Source: Anas platyrhynchos (lineage: Eukaryota; Chordata; Aves; Anseriformes; Anatidae). Taken from it: DNA of 64,000 nt. Under the pieces are notes generated by a model. It had not been told where the DNA came from, searched no databases, and saw only the letters and a program-made list of their open reading frames with translations. Positions 22,401-33,900 of this stretch are shown here, piece by piece; within the stretch, counting starts at the first letter, position 1, and the number at the start of each line of letters is the position of its first letter. Made by a program: the position numbers and the translations under genes. The stretch is taken from positions 3,284,501 through 3,348,500 of the forward strand of contig NC_092606.1 of the NCBI RefSeq assembly GCF_047663525.1, read 5' to 3'.

Positions 22401-25400
22401 TGATTCATTACGGAACAAGAGCTGAAAAACAGGATGCAAAAGCCACTGGACAGCTGCTAGAGATGTGCGTAAAATTGATAAAGCCGGTGCCTAAGGAGCT
22501 AATAGCGAAATAAATGAGCAGAAGCTGAGTGTGCAGTGCTGAGCCAGTAAGACTAATGCAATTATGAAATGCATACGCTGTGAAGATATTACTGCTGCAT
22601 ACTGCTGAGGCTGGAACAATGAGACCAGCCCTGTTTCCATTCCTAAAAGGATGTCGAAACGCTAGAAATGTCGAAAAGAACCACAAGAATGATACAGAAC
22701 TGGAAAAAATAACATCTTACCGTGACAGACAAAACTGAATCCATTTAGCTTATCAGAAAAGTGATCAGGAGTGCCCTTGGTTACCGTACACCATTAACTT
22801 CCCCAGCAAGAAATAGTAGGGACCAGAGATCTATTAGAAAAATAAAAAAGAATGACCACCAACTGGAAGCGCAAGCCAGACAAATCTCAATCCAGTGTCG
22901 CCAATCTTTAGTAGTAAGGATGAGTAACCACTGGAAAAAGTGACCGAGGGGAGCAGTGAATTTTCCTTCCTGAAGCCTTCAAACCAAGACTAACTGCTTT
23001 TTCTGCGAGACGTGCTGCAAGCCTGACGAAATTCACTGGCCCATGCTCTAGGAGAGGTCAGACATGATAGCTCCTCCTGGGCTTAGGGGTTCATTAGTGT
23101 AAAGCCAGGAGCTTAAATTCACATTCGGGAAGAAACAAGACCTACTTTAAAAGCAAGAAGAAACCCAAAACGGTAAGAACTTCACCCCTGAGAAGAGAAT
23201 AACTTATCCCCCTGTTCAGTTTTTCCCCTATGACAGAAACGTAGGATTTTCACTCGTCTCGTCTTGGCCACACACCAAGTACCTCTTTTTCCATTAAAGC
23301 AGTTTCGAAACAGCCACATCCCAATTTTAGGTTAGTCCTTTGGCTTGTGTGCATGCCCCCCTTCCCTCCCCAGCAAGTAACTTCATGTCTTCAAGGTGAA
23401 CTGACGTAAAACACGGGCTTGGCAGCGCCGCTGAATGGTTCTTGAGAGGCGAGGTAGTGGGAACACGCGCTGACTTCTTCAAATACTCAAAGGGGGAAAG
23501 AAAAAAGAAAAAAGAAAAGCCCAACAACTGCTACGTAAGGTGTGCAGTAATGCTCTCAAGCAGCAGAATTCATCCACAGCTCATCTGAAAGCTGGCACCG
23601 AAGTTTCAAATTCTTCTAAGATCCTCCAGTGGGAAGATGGAGCAACGTTTGCTGCTTTCAGCATGCCGTAAGGATCACCAGGAGGCTGCTGTACCAAGGA
23701 GCTCAGGCTCCAGCAGCCTGCTGGCCAGGGATGCAAAAGGTGCAGGAATCTCAATGGCTGGGAGCGAGGTTTGCTTCTAAGCCTTGCAACTCCTGCCTCA
23801 AAAGACAGAAAAGGGCTTGTAAGTGATCCCTCGCTAACAATCCAGCCCCAGTCAAGAAAGTCAGGCACACACAAGTTCTCTTTCTTTTCTAAATTCTCGG
23901 GGCTGGAGGAACTGCAGCCTTTTGTGTTGAAAGATTTCGCATTTGTGTTCAGAAAGGGTCCTGAGCAGACATCAAAGGAAAACATTAAACTTCTTAGGCA
24001 AGCCTTAGGCTAACTTCAGAGGATATATGGCTGCATAATGTTTAGCACTTGGATCACAGTAATTCATGGAAAAAGAAACTGCAGGACGCCCACAAGACAT
24101 TCCCTACATACTTCCATAATCAGGGACATTTCTGCTGGATTACTTCTCACATGGCAAAAAAAGGCAGCAAAAAAAGGCAGCAACCAAGACACCAATGTGG
24201 CTGCATCTGGCCGGCATCTTTCTGCTCGTTCCCATCCTTCCCCACTGGACACGAGGTACATATAAATTCATACGTTCCAAGACTGACAAAGAAAGTGAAA
24301 AGCCCAGAACAGGTAGAAACCAACATCGCATCTACTCTGAGCCAGAGAGGAACTGCTGTTTACACTGCCGAATGTCTGTTTTGCTCGCTGTTCCCCCAGG
24401 TCCTGCACTAGAAAGCGAGGCAGCAGGCAAACTTCTTAAGAGAAGCCCCCCATCTCCTTTCCAGGGAGGTTTTGCCACCATTGATTATGGAATGTGTGTT
24501 TTTCTTAAAGGTTCTAAGAACCATGGGATGCTGTGCCTGGGAAAGAGAAATGTAACAAGTATCTTTCATTTCTTTTCTGGCAAGGGGAAGGCACTGAAAT
24601 ACACTTTTTAACTACAGCTGCCTGGCACGATGCTTTTGTTTCCAGGGTACAGCCAAAGGGGATTAGACACCCTGTACTAATTAATAAAAGCAGACGGTAC
24701 CTGCTCCAGAGCTGCATCTCCCAAGCAGACGGGACAAAACAGCAGCAGTTCAGCTGTCCAGGTGGGGAAAGGGGGGAACAAAGCACAGCAATCTGTTACA
24801 GCGCTGGGTTGAGTTCCACGAGTCTCAGTCCATTTAGGCGTTGGAAAAAGCAATGAAACAAGAGCATGTACTAAATTTGGCACGCATTTAAGTGATACTT
24901 TGCTACGAGGGAACAAGAACCTCCGCTCCCGCTAGCCCAGACACCGAAGGACCATATAAACGAAAAGTAGTTACTCACCCCACCCATCTATCTGATCACC
25001 TTCTGTTTCCTGAGTCAGCCAGACCTTTCTTGGCCAGACGACACAAGCCACAATTTGGATCTCATTACAAATCAGACACACTAAACCGCTCTCTCCCTTT
25101 GGCTGCAGAAGATAAAAGGCCAAGAAAGCAGGCAGCATTTTGGTAACCGGCTTCGTGTAACAGCTTCAGCTTTTCTTAAAAGCCTCGGCATCGATTATTT
25201 TCTTTAAATAGCGATGGCTTAGTGAGAACCCTTCCACCCATGTTAATGCACGAGATTTTCCTAAAGAAGAGAAGAAAGCAAAAACTGTCAAACTGTCCTG
25301 CCAAAGTGTATTTGTCAAAGAGCTTCTGATACCCAGTCACAGCAAAACACTGAAGTCAAAGTGAGTTAACGCTGGTGCTGAAGGTTTAAGAGGTTAGATG

Positions 25401-28141
25401 CAGAGAAGAGGAAATAAAGTATAGGCTGACATGGAACAATGCTGGGATTCAGCTCCAGAGAGCGCATCGGCCAACGGCATGAGCCAGTGCTGCAATGTGT
25501 GCGTGTCCAGAGGAGCTAAAAGCTCGTGGCACGCCAAGCAGCACAGCTCTCATGTGGTCTCTGTACGACTTGGGGCAAAATGAATATAGGAATTAATTCC
25601 TTCAAGCCAAAACACCAACACCCTGCTGTTACATAAAAGCCTGTTTTCTGGGGAGCGTTTCCAACCATGGTGTCATTTGGGCTGTTTTGAATCAAGTGAC
25701 ATAGTCAGGTTCAAGATGGGATGCACTGCAGACTGAGAAACGCTCTGGTTTGAAATCATCTCCCGTTCCCTTCTCAGTCCTCACGGTGCCTGTTCCTTCC
25801 TTCAGTCTGTTACATTTCCAGATGGAAAACAAGCGCAGCAATTCCACCGCCCGGTTCTCAGATGCTAATAGAAGCCTGTGATGAAAGAGCTGCAGAAGGC
25901 CTCGGGGAGATGCTTAAATCCTAACTCAAACAGATAAAAAGATGACTATTTCAGTTTGCCTGGGAAAGTTTCTGCACACATTGGAAACCCCTTGAGGCAG
26001 GGACTGCCCTTCTGTTCTCAGTTTAATAGCCTGTTGTACAAATTGTGATTGCACAATTATTCTTATAAAGTTTTCAATTATACAAAGAACGTATTTTATT
26101 AAGGTTTATAACTGTGAGAAATAAAACCTAAAACCCCAAACCCTTTGGACTCAAACTGCGTGACCCACTAATGCTCAGAAGCAAAGCGGCCCCAGCACCA
26201 TCAAAAATTTACACCGCAGCCCACAACAAACCCTTCGAAGGAGCAACACGAGCATCCATACTTCAAGACACACAGCTTTAGTCTGTGCCTTTGGATCTTC
26301 CCTCCTGCGTTTGTGTTTTAGCAGTCAGCACTCCTGGGCAGTCACTGCACACCTCGATGGCCAGGAACTCCAGTTCCGAGCAGCACGGCGCGCTGGCACT
26401 GCCCGGCTGGAAGCTACTCACCTGCAAAGCTGCGTGGCACAAAGGACCAGAGGTTGCACAAAGGACCAGAGGGGGCACGGACGTGGCACAAGGAAGGGAA
26501 AATGTGTCAAAGGTGCAACCAGCGGGCACGCGCAGCCACGTGTTTTCTCTGCTTTGGGACCAGCCATGGTTAAAAGAGCAGAGCTCAGATTCTGATCTAT
26601 GATGAGGACAAGGTGAAATATCTTCTTTAGCCAGTAAAGCACCTCCTGGGTCCCAACACAAAACCCAGCTTGCAACACCTCTCCCAGGGGACAGCCAGGG
26701 CAGTGACCACCCCCTTTTTACAGGTAACACACCCGAGCACAGGAGCAGGCACCTAAAGGCACACAGCCGGGCTGAGAGGCTGAATGGGTTCCGTGCCCAG
26801 ACCCGGGGCACAGACCGGTCCACTCTCCTGTGGACATTTACATTTCAAAACCTCCTTCTGCTGAGGAAATGTACAGCCTCCTCTCCTTTAAAAGCTGGAG
26901 GCTTTATAGCCCTCAAGGCCAGCTCTGCTGAGCATAGCGGCCGCTGTACCAGAGCGAGGAGCCCCCAAGAGGCCCACAATGACTCAGAAGCAATAGCCTA
27001 AGAGGAAGCCTGTCTACAGAGAAGCTGCAAAACCCCAAACTGTGGCAGTCTGCAACCAGCATTATTCATAACAGAACGCTTAAATTCGATTGTTTGGCAT
27101 GGAGACAGCATCACAGAGGTGTGGATCAGCCCAGCCAGGCAACAACCAGGAGAAGAAGGCAGGAGAGCCTCCAGCAGCAGCAGGCAGGTCAGAGCACCAG
27201 CAGGAAGAATCCAGAAGGACCTTCTCAGCTGCACAACCGATGCCCTTGGCGCAAGGTGACACACGTTTGTCTCTTCTGTGCAACAGGGAGGGGGAAGCAC
27301 TGCACCCTACCAGGCAGGGCAGCTCTGTCCCATGCCATCCTGGCCTCTCTCTCTTGAGGCTGCTCCAGAAGCTGAACTCATTCAAGGTGCACACACGCCC
27401 AGAGCTCACAGTGCAATTTCCTCTCATCTCAGCTAATAAATCTTACGGTGTGCCTGCGTTTTCTGAGCACGGGTTTTACGAGCTGAATAAACCTTATGGA
27501 GGCTTGATTGCCAAGGCAGCCCAAACCTAGAAACTTGATGCCTGACCACAGCCAGGCACAGCAGGCTCAGAGAGCTGCTGTGAGGAAGCAGAGCAGCAGT
27601 TTCTGCACTTCAGAAGGAGCTTAACTGGCCTGCTCCCTCTGCAAAGACCCCTGTGTATTGGCTCTGAAAGCTTTTCATTCAGCTTAGCCTCAAGACCGTT
27701 CCCCTCGTGATCACGGGATGGTAGACAGGACAGCATCCTCTGGCTGTGCTGAGCAGCAAGCACCCAAAGAGCCCTGGCAGATAACTCTCACTCCCGGCCA
27801 TCCGTCCGTGCGCATTTACAGCTGGCATCACGGCAAGAGACAGACCACCCGTGAGGAAACCTGTCTTCTGGGGCTGTTCTGGAATTGACTTTTAACAAAA
27901 GCAGCAGCTCACCCTTAGATCCTCTAGGCTAAGAGCCCATTTTCCAAGCAAAAACCGCAGCAGCGAAGGCCGGGCGCTGGCACAGCAACTGCCATCGGCG
28001 CGCGGGGTGAGGTCAGGCACGTACCTTGGAAATGAGTTCATCGTGGTTAGCCAGATGAGCCCTGCAGTGAATGCAGCTGTAGGTCCTGTGGCACGAAGGC
28101 AGATACGCCTGGAAAGTCTTGGACCTTGTCATCTTCACCAT
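13409..28141 (-). CDS. YPEL2: Yippee-like 2, complete coding region (4 coding exons)
   Basis: Joining minus-strand exons 28025-28141, 15320-15363, 14439-14547 and 13409-13498 gives 360 bp: 119 codons plus TGA. All junctions are GT-AG and in phase. The start ATG (28139-28141) opens with [10 protein letters not shown], and the protein ends MIKDNGWD. Arg6, Tyr in GKYIIEL and the final Asp separate YPEL2 from YPEL1 as I recall that family. The Yippee domain fills most of the protein. Its two zinc-binding CxxC pairs are Cys23/Cys26 and Cys79/Cys82, spaced by 52 residues as in the family pattern CX2CX52CX2C. YPEL proteins are very highly conserved small nuclear/centrosomal proteins linked to cell division and growth control; the biochemical activity is unknown. 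No break or odd residue is seen. Confidence 0.97.
13499..14438 (-). other. YPEL2: YPEL2 intron 4
   Basis: 940-bp GT-AG intron. Apart from the small CR1 tail fragment at 13560-13602 I see nothing in it. Confidence 0.9.
13560..13602 (+). mobile_element. CR1 LINE 3'-tail fragment
   Basis: The string GGTCCAACCCCTAC followed by TTCTGTGATTCCATGATT matches the conserved 3' end of avian CR1 elements (CCTTCCAACC... then ATTCTRTG repeats). Only the last few dozen bases survive. It lies antisense in YPEL2 intron 4. Confidence 0.5.
14439..14547 (-). CDS. YPEL2: YPEL2 coding exon 4
   Basis: 109 bp: one base completing a Val codon, then 36 codons from [10 protein letters not shown] to LGWKY. It carries the second zinc-binding pair, CENC (Cys79/Cys82). 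The acceptor is TTCTTCCAG and the donor is a full GTGAGT. Confidence 0.97.
14548..15319 (-). other. YPEL2: YPEL2 intron 3
   Basis: 772-bp GT-AG intron with no recognised element. Confidence 0.9.
15320..15363 (-). CDS. YPEL2: YPEL2 coding exon 3 (44-bp small exon)
   Basis: Encodes [14 protein letters not shown] plus two bases of the next Val codon. The acceptor is CTTTCAG and the donor GTGAGT. It is easily missed by length-based gene finding but is required for the reading frame and the conserved protein. Confidence 0.96.
22520..23095 (+). mobile_element. Old, highly diverged CR1 LINE 3' half
   Basis: Scattered but ordered matches to CR1/L3-type 3' sequence run through the stretch. They are a GTGTGCAGTGCTG ... 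AAGACTAATGCAATTATG block (22530-22570), a CCTAAAAGGATGTCGAAACG block (22640-22665), CATTTAGCTTATCAG (22742-22756), GAGATCTATTAGAAAAATAA (22826 on) and GTAACCACTGGAAAAAG (22924 on). The last is AGGAGAGGTCAGACATGATAGCTCC (about 23050-23074, given here as one family block), matching the region just before the CR1 tail. Divergence is much greater than in the CR1 copy at 59 kb, so this is an ancient insertion. Assignment is from memory of the consensus and the edges are approximate. Confidence 0.65.
24153..24182 (+). repeat. Short tandem of GGCA plus A-run
   Basis: Two near-identical units of about 14 bp, each an A7 run followed by GGCAGC. Local slippage-type duplication inside YPEL2 intron 2. Confidence 0.7.
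26434..26473 (+). repeat. 20-bp tandem duplication
   Basis: Two adjacent 20-bp units share the core GCACAAAGGACCAGAGG. A third, decayed copy (GTGGCACAAGGAAGG) begins near 26483. A minisatellite seed in YPEL2 intron 2 with no sign of function. Confidence 0.75.
26711..26808 (-). mobile_element. MIR-like ancient SINE fragment
   Basis: Read on plus, the run CCTTTTTACAGGTAACAC, GAGCACAGGAGCAGG, AAGGCACACAGCCGGGCTGAGAGGC and the following Gly-rich end follows the reverse complement of the MIR SINE (consensus blocks TTTACAGATGAGG, GGCACAGAGAGG and AAGGTCACACAGC) in the right order and spacing. MIR remnants are old and shared by amniotes. Identification is by eye. Confidence 0.5.
28025..28141 (-). 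CDS. YPEL2: YPEL2 coding exon 2 (start exon)
   Basis: Encodes residues 1-39 from MVKMTRSK to DELISK, including the first zinc-binding pair CIHC (Cys23/Cys26). The start is the ATG at 28139-28141: family members begin here, and the open frame upstream has no similarity. The donor is AAG|GTACGT. The exon continues 5' as UTR to a likely acceptor CGGCAG at 28188-28193, so about 46 nt of 5' UTR lie in this exon. Confidence 0.97.
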
Positions 28142-30898
28142 TGGAGCCACCGAGCGCTGCGTGAACTCCGGGGTGGCCCAGGAGGCGCTGCCGCAGGAGG
28201 GGTCGCACGGGAAACACCGAAAGACACAGGTAAAGGCCGTGGTTTGGCAGGTGGCGGGTGTGGGGCAGGCTCCACACGCTGGGGACAGCTTCAGAGGAAG
28301 AGATTCAGCCGGAGGGGACGGAGGAGCTGGCACAGACCTGCATTGGGAACAGAGCAGAGATGCGGTGAGCTGCGGCTGCCTCCTGGCTGGCGGGGGGACC
28401 GAGTGCCCAGAGGAAGCAGAGGGGACAGGAGCAGCCAGGGGACAGGGACACGGACACAGCCTGCAGATCAGACCCAGGAGGACAGGGCTGTATCCACAGC
28501 GCAGCTGCTGACGGGCTGGCTGCCCTCACCGCCCCGCTCCTGCTCTCCACCATCTTCTGCCACTCAACCCCCTACACCTCCGTTCATTCTCCCAACACTT
28601 AATGGATTTAGAAGAGCTACAGAGGCACAAAGATGCTACAGAAAATCATTTTCATCACGCCTGGCCTCCCAGACCCCTCTGGGGAGCAGCACACGTCCAG
28701 CTCCAGCAGCCCTCGGAGGAGCTGGGCTCTGTCAGCTGGAGGCAGCCAGGAGCCCTGTATTCTCCACACCGCCCCAGTTTCCACCTGGGAAACGGAGGAT
28801 TACTTCACCACGCTCACCTTTTTTAACCTGCAGCAAGCTCCAAGGGCAGCAGCCACTCTACAAACCGCACTCCAGTATTTTGTTTTCCCCATCAGACCGT
28901 CTGAGGGCACTCACAGCCAGGAGCAGCCTCCAGGTCCACCCTGACGGCAGCAGACGGCTCAAAATTCTCTTCAAGTTGGCAAAACTCTTTGCTATCCAGC
29001 ATTACCTGACAGCCTGCTAGGTAGCTCAAGCTTGGCTCTTTTCTGTCAGAAATCAGGTTTCAGATTCCCCCTCTCACCTCAGCAGGTATCGGTGTTCCCT
29101 CCGAGAATGGGGGCAGCAGTGGAACGAGGGAAGTACTCGGCACCCAGCGTGCACACACGCTCTAGAAATTAATCATGGGCTCTGGCTGCTCCTCCCAGGA
29201 GGATTTCCTTCGCATAAAAGATGGGATTCTGTTCAGTTCCTGAGTCTGCATTTTGTGTATCAAATGCTGCAACCACCCCTATTCTAAAATAAAAAAGAAA
29301 ACCAACCTGCACCTGACCTGCAGCGGGAATTTCTCAGGTGAGGTAACAGAAAGGTGCAGGAGCTGACAGCTGGTATGAATAACTTGCCTGAAGTGTATCC
29401 GACCATCTTCCAGGTGAGGCTAACGCCAGCCCAGGTCACCAAGCCATGAGCCCAGCTCCTCACAGCTCGCACACTGAGCTGGGCTGTCCCAGACAAGACG
29501 CCAGCGACGCGCCGAGCTCCAGGGACACGGCAGAGCACGGACAGACTTGGACTCGTCTAAGCAAACGTGGCTCGGGCTTGCTAAAGGGACAGGCGTCAAA
29601 CAGCAGGATGGAAATCAGGAAATCTATCAGGGAGCTGAAGGCAGGAGCTAGGAGAGCTGTGCTAGGAGGCAGTCCTGCAGAACTGCGGCACGCAGAGCTG
29701 CTTTTCGGCCCAGCAGCAGCCAGAAGTACCTCACTGAGACAGAGCAGCCCCAGACAGGCTGCAAGAGCAACACAAATCGGGCTGCGAGCCCATTACTGCC
29801 TGCAGGAAAGCCCCACGCGGGAGCACTGTCAGACACGTGCAAATAAAACCACCACCAACTCGTCCCCTTGGCACCAGGGCACCTTGCACAGAGCCCCCCT
29901 TTCCGACGCCTCTCCCGAGTCCGTTCGTCACTGCCGAGTAACAAGACTGAGGGACTCCACGTTACCTGCCAAGCCTCCTGCCAGCTGGACGTCCCTCGAG
30001 AGCCAGCAGCGCCTGCAGCTTTCCAGCAGAGCTCCTGCAGGCAGCACAGGCTGGAGAGCTGTCGTGGGCTCACCCTGGCCCCATTAGCATGGTCCCAAGC
30101 CCAGCGCTCGCCAGGAGGCAGAGGCTGCTAAGCCAGCAGGAAAGCTGGGTGCTTTGGTTGGGGTTTTTCCCCCTGAAATATTTTTCTTCTCCTCTACAGA
30201 AACATCTCAGTCGAATGGGAAAAGGATTCTTACTCATCCTGCAAAGTGCTGATAACGCTTATCTGTCTGATCGTAGCCGTCAGCACTTCCACGGCACTTC
30301 CCATCCTTAAAGCTCTTTGCCAACACTCGTTAATCTGATTAAACTTACAGGGAGAGCTCCGCAAGGTCCATCCTGACACAGAAGGGCTCGCTCGGAACTA
30401 AACTGCTCCTCTTCAGGCAAGAGGGCAGCCTGAGGAAGCAGCCCCAAAGCCAGAGACACAAACAATGCCCAGGCAGGTACCACGGGAGCAATGCCCATTT
30501 GTTGTTTGCTGACCCCTTTGGCCAGGCTTCCTAGGCACTGGTGTCCTGGAGCAGGGAGGGAGGGAGGAAATACTGCAACTGGGCTCTCTCAGAGACACGG
30601 AGACGTGCACACACCAGCTGCACACAGCTTTCTGCAGAAGCATTTGATGAGCATCCATTTATTTGACCTCACAACACAGTCACCAGCAGTGAAAGCACCT
30701 GACCTGTTGGAACAGGACACAAAAATTCGAGTTGGATGGTATCTGAGCACAGATTACGATGAAGTGCAATTGCTGTTCTCAGTACCGTGCTGAGAGGGCA
30801 AACTCAACTCTTCACTCAAGCCAGAGGAGAGCATGAAGATCTGGGAGCTAAGACCTTGCTGGGAAACCTAGCTAAGATGGTAGGAAAGAACCTGCCTT

Positions 30899-30919
30899 AA
30901 AAAATAAAATAAAATAAAA
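30899..30919 (+). repeat. (AAAAT)n microsatellite
   Basis: About four AAAAT units in YPEL2 intron 1. Confidence 0.85.
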
Positions 30920-33900
30920 CACCTTCAGATAAACTCCAGCATGGAAGCCATACTTTATAAAAAGACTGCCGATGTTCAGCATCTAGCCAACAACAGCCAG
31001 ATTGCTCACGTACACATCTACACCAGGAGCTCTGCCCTCATCGCAGTGGTGGAGAGGAGGGAAAAACAGTAGGAAGGGCATTTTTCCATCCTGAGCACAG
31101 CCACTCGGCTGGAGGGACCCACATCCATCTCAATTACCATCTCAAAATACATCAAATAACATCTGTGGCTCTCAGCAATGCAAAAAAAAAAACAACCTGG
31201 ATTTTTTTTCCCTGTCCTAGTGGCAAACACACCTGGGTTACAACACACGTAGCAGCTCACAGACGTTCATTCTGCTGCAGAGCCAAGGCACGAGGCTGAT
31301 TTTAGGCCGTGCCTCTGGCTCTGCAGAGCCCGGTGAGCTCATGTTCCTCAGCCTCGCTGACAGTGGGCAGCTGTGAAGTCACTCCATTAACCTTTTTTTA
31401 AAACAATAAATAACAAAAATGTTTCCATTACTTAATGATTGTGTGCCTAACAGCCTAAGAGAGATGAGTATCTGCCACTGCAACAGAATCCGGAGTTTTT
31501 CTTTCAGAATTCAGGAGAAGTTTATCTCTAGAATGGTCACGATTGAGTCAATGCAACAGATATTTGTACAGATTAATTAATTTGCAAGAAATCAGACAGC
31601 TGGCTTAGACAAAAGGAATGGATTCTAGGAAAAAGCTTATCGACTTCCTCTGCTGCAGCAATCAGTGAGAAAATCAGCTGAACGCACTGCCTGCACACAC
31701 TGCTGCCCTGCCAAGTCTGCTGCACCTCAAGGAAGAAAAAAACACAACATTTTACTGTGCAAACAGCTTTTTAGTTCAGTTTTCACCCTTCACCTGTCCA
31801 ACAGCCACTTTCCACATTAAGTTCTTTAGTAATTCATGAAACACCAGAGGAGAAAGGCAAAGCCTGTGCTGAATGCCAGCTCCGCGAGGCTGCTGTTTGT
31901 ACAAGCCCACGCACCACAGGAGCACAGAACAAGAACTCTTACACATGAAGCCCAATTCTGCAACCAACCCATTCGCAATGCAGCTCAGAGGTAAATGTTC
32001 CTGTTCATTCTGGAAGGGCAAACAGCAGGTTTGTGGGTTAGCTTTATGGATTATTTACTTTTTAAGATAAGAGCCTTTAGTTTGTTAAATGCTTAGCAGC
32101 AAACGCTAGGGAGAGCTGCCTGGAGGAGTTCTGTAAAAAACCATCTGGAAGCCCAACCTTCCTCCTTCGGTGTGCGTTCACATTACCATGGGAAGACCCA
32201 GAGATGTAGTTATGTTAATTACACCACAGCGGGAACCAAGCTGGGAGAGTTCTTTGTTTCCACAAGGTCACAAACTTCAGCAGCCAGCGTTGCTCCAGGG
32301 TCTCAGCAAGGTTTAAACAAAACATTTGAGGTAGGCACACCGATCGGGGTTTTCTTGACATGGAAGCCACCTTCACGCTGCTTAACACACTGCAGTTTGA
32401 AAGAGGAAGGCTTGTCTCTAACACAACGAGCTAAAAGGGGAGCCTGGGTTTAACACCCAGCTCTGCTGATCCTCCCTGGGGAGTCAGAGCTGGTGTCCCA
32501 AGGCCAGATGCTGACCCCTCGGGGATACCTGGCACAGCTGGGAGCCTCCGCACGCGCGTGGTGCGGGGCTGCAGGGAGGATCCTGGTGCTTCGGGAGGGT
32601 CTCACCTCAGCACAGGGCTGCAACAGCTTTGGAAAGATGAAGTCAAATCTGGAGGCGGCAGGGTAAGGTGTTTGTGAAAGGCCCTGAACGAAAGGACGAG
32701 CGTTGGGAAAGCCAAGAAAGAAGTAGCAGATGGGTGTAAGCCACGTACCTCTACTTCTTCAGTAGAAATGCACTTGGTGAGGGGTATCAGCATGATCAGA
32801 AGTCATTACTGCTACAAGAACCATGAGTGTCCTTCCCTAAGGAAGAACTCCTTGCCTTCAGCTCATTCTCCAAGCCTTGCAAGCCCATGGAGAAAGGAAA
32901 ACAGACTGCATGCCTGCATTTACTTTTACTTTCAACAGATTCACGTGCAGAACTGCACTAAAGATACAGCATGGAGCGAGATTCTCACTTAAACCACCTT
33001 CAGCTGGAAATATCCTTCATTCCCCTTACTCCTTTGGGCATCTCCTAGCAAGGCACTCCGTTTCTGCAGACCTCAGCTCTCCCATCCGTGCCCTGGAGAC
33101 AGCAGCCGCCAGCTGCAGGAGGCACTTTGTGGTTCTGGGAAACAGGATCTGGATGGGTGGCTGCAAAAAGACACCAGAACATAACGCAGACAACAGCCAG
33201 GTAACCACTAGAGGGCATCAAAAAGAGTCAGAAAACAGCAATTAAAGCCTATCTGGCCAGAGTGAATCAGGGCCAGGCACAGCGCCAGACACGCTGCACC
33301 TGCCGTGCCTGCACATCCCACAGGCAGCTTGTCAGGAGGAACATCGGTTTCTGTTCTGCTGGGAAGCTGTCGATAATAAAACTGTCCCTGCCGTTGCGTC
33401 GATCGGAGGAACAAACAGCAAAGCTTCAAGGCTCGCTTCAGGTTAATCCCCTCCCCCAGTCAGTCCAGCTTCATCACTGTAGACATCAATGCTGGTTTTA
33501 ATAAATTATGGATTAACGAAGTAATCTATGAAAAAATATATTTTAATTGTTCTTTACATAGTTCATTTACCTTCTGACAATTTAGAGATTAAATAAAATT
33601 AAACAGATTTTTTTTAATTAGGCAACATCCACACCAGTGCATTTTCAGGCTCCCAGGTGCAACTGTGGCACCAGAAGCAAGCGCAGAGGCTGCCTGCAGT
33701 CAGAGCAGAAGCTTCTCTGTACTGAGCCACAGCTCACAACCGACCGGCAATCACGGGAACAGGCTGGGTACGTCACTGAAGACCCTGCAGAGATGCTTCT
33801 TTCCTTGCTGTGAGCTGCAGGGACCTGAAGACCACAAGAACTTTCTGAATTTATTACAGACCTGGGGCTGAACTCAGCCATTCAGGCCCATCGAGCGTCA

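Larger units (their letters stand above)
15364..28024 (-). other. YPEL2: YPEL2 intron 2
   Basis: 12.7-kb GT-AG intron, donor GTACGT. It holds a degenerate CR1 copy (about 22520-23095), a 20-bp tandem duplication (26434-26473), an A-rich short tandem (24153-24182) and a MIR-like fragment (26711-26808). Between these I see no exon or RNA gene; the open frames present are GC-rich chance frames. Confidence 0.85.

Noticed and set aside
22746-22757. Twelve bases identical to the 5' end of miR-21 (TAGCTTATCAGA)
   Set aside because: The match stops there and no hairpin was noticed. The string belongs to the CR1-like block TTTAGCTTATCA of the old element at 22520-23095.
28765-28810. Stretch resembling a forward MIR tail (CCCAGTTTCCACCTGGGAAA)
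   Set aside because: Similarity is limited to the CAGTTTCC block and nearby bases, which is too short to call.
28007-29020. 337-codon plus-strand open frame overlapping YPEL2 exon 2
   Set aside because: It is antisense to a conserved coding exon and GC-rich, with no similarity and no conserved start. A shadow of the real exon.
32433-32465. MIR-core-like words (AGCCTGGGTT...CCCAGCTCTGC)
   Set aside because: About 30 bases only, and the following MIR blocks are absent.
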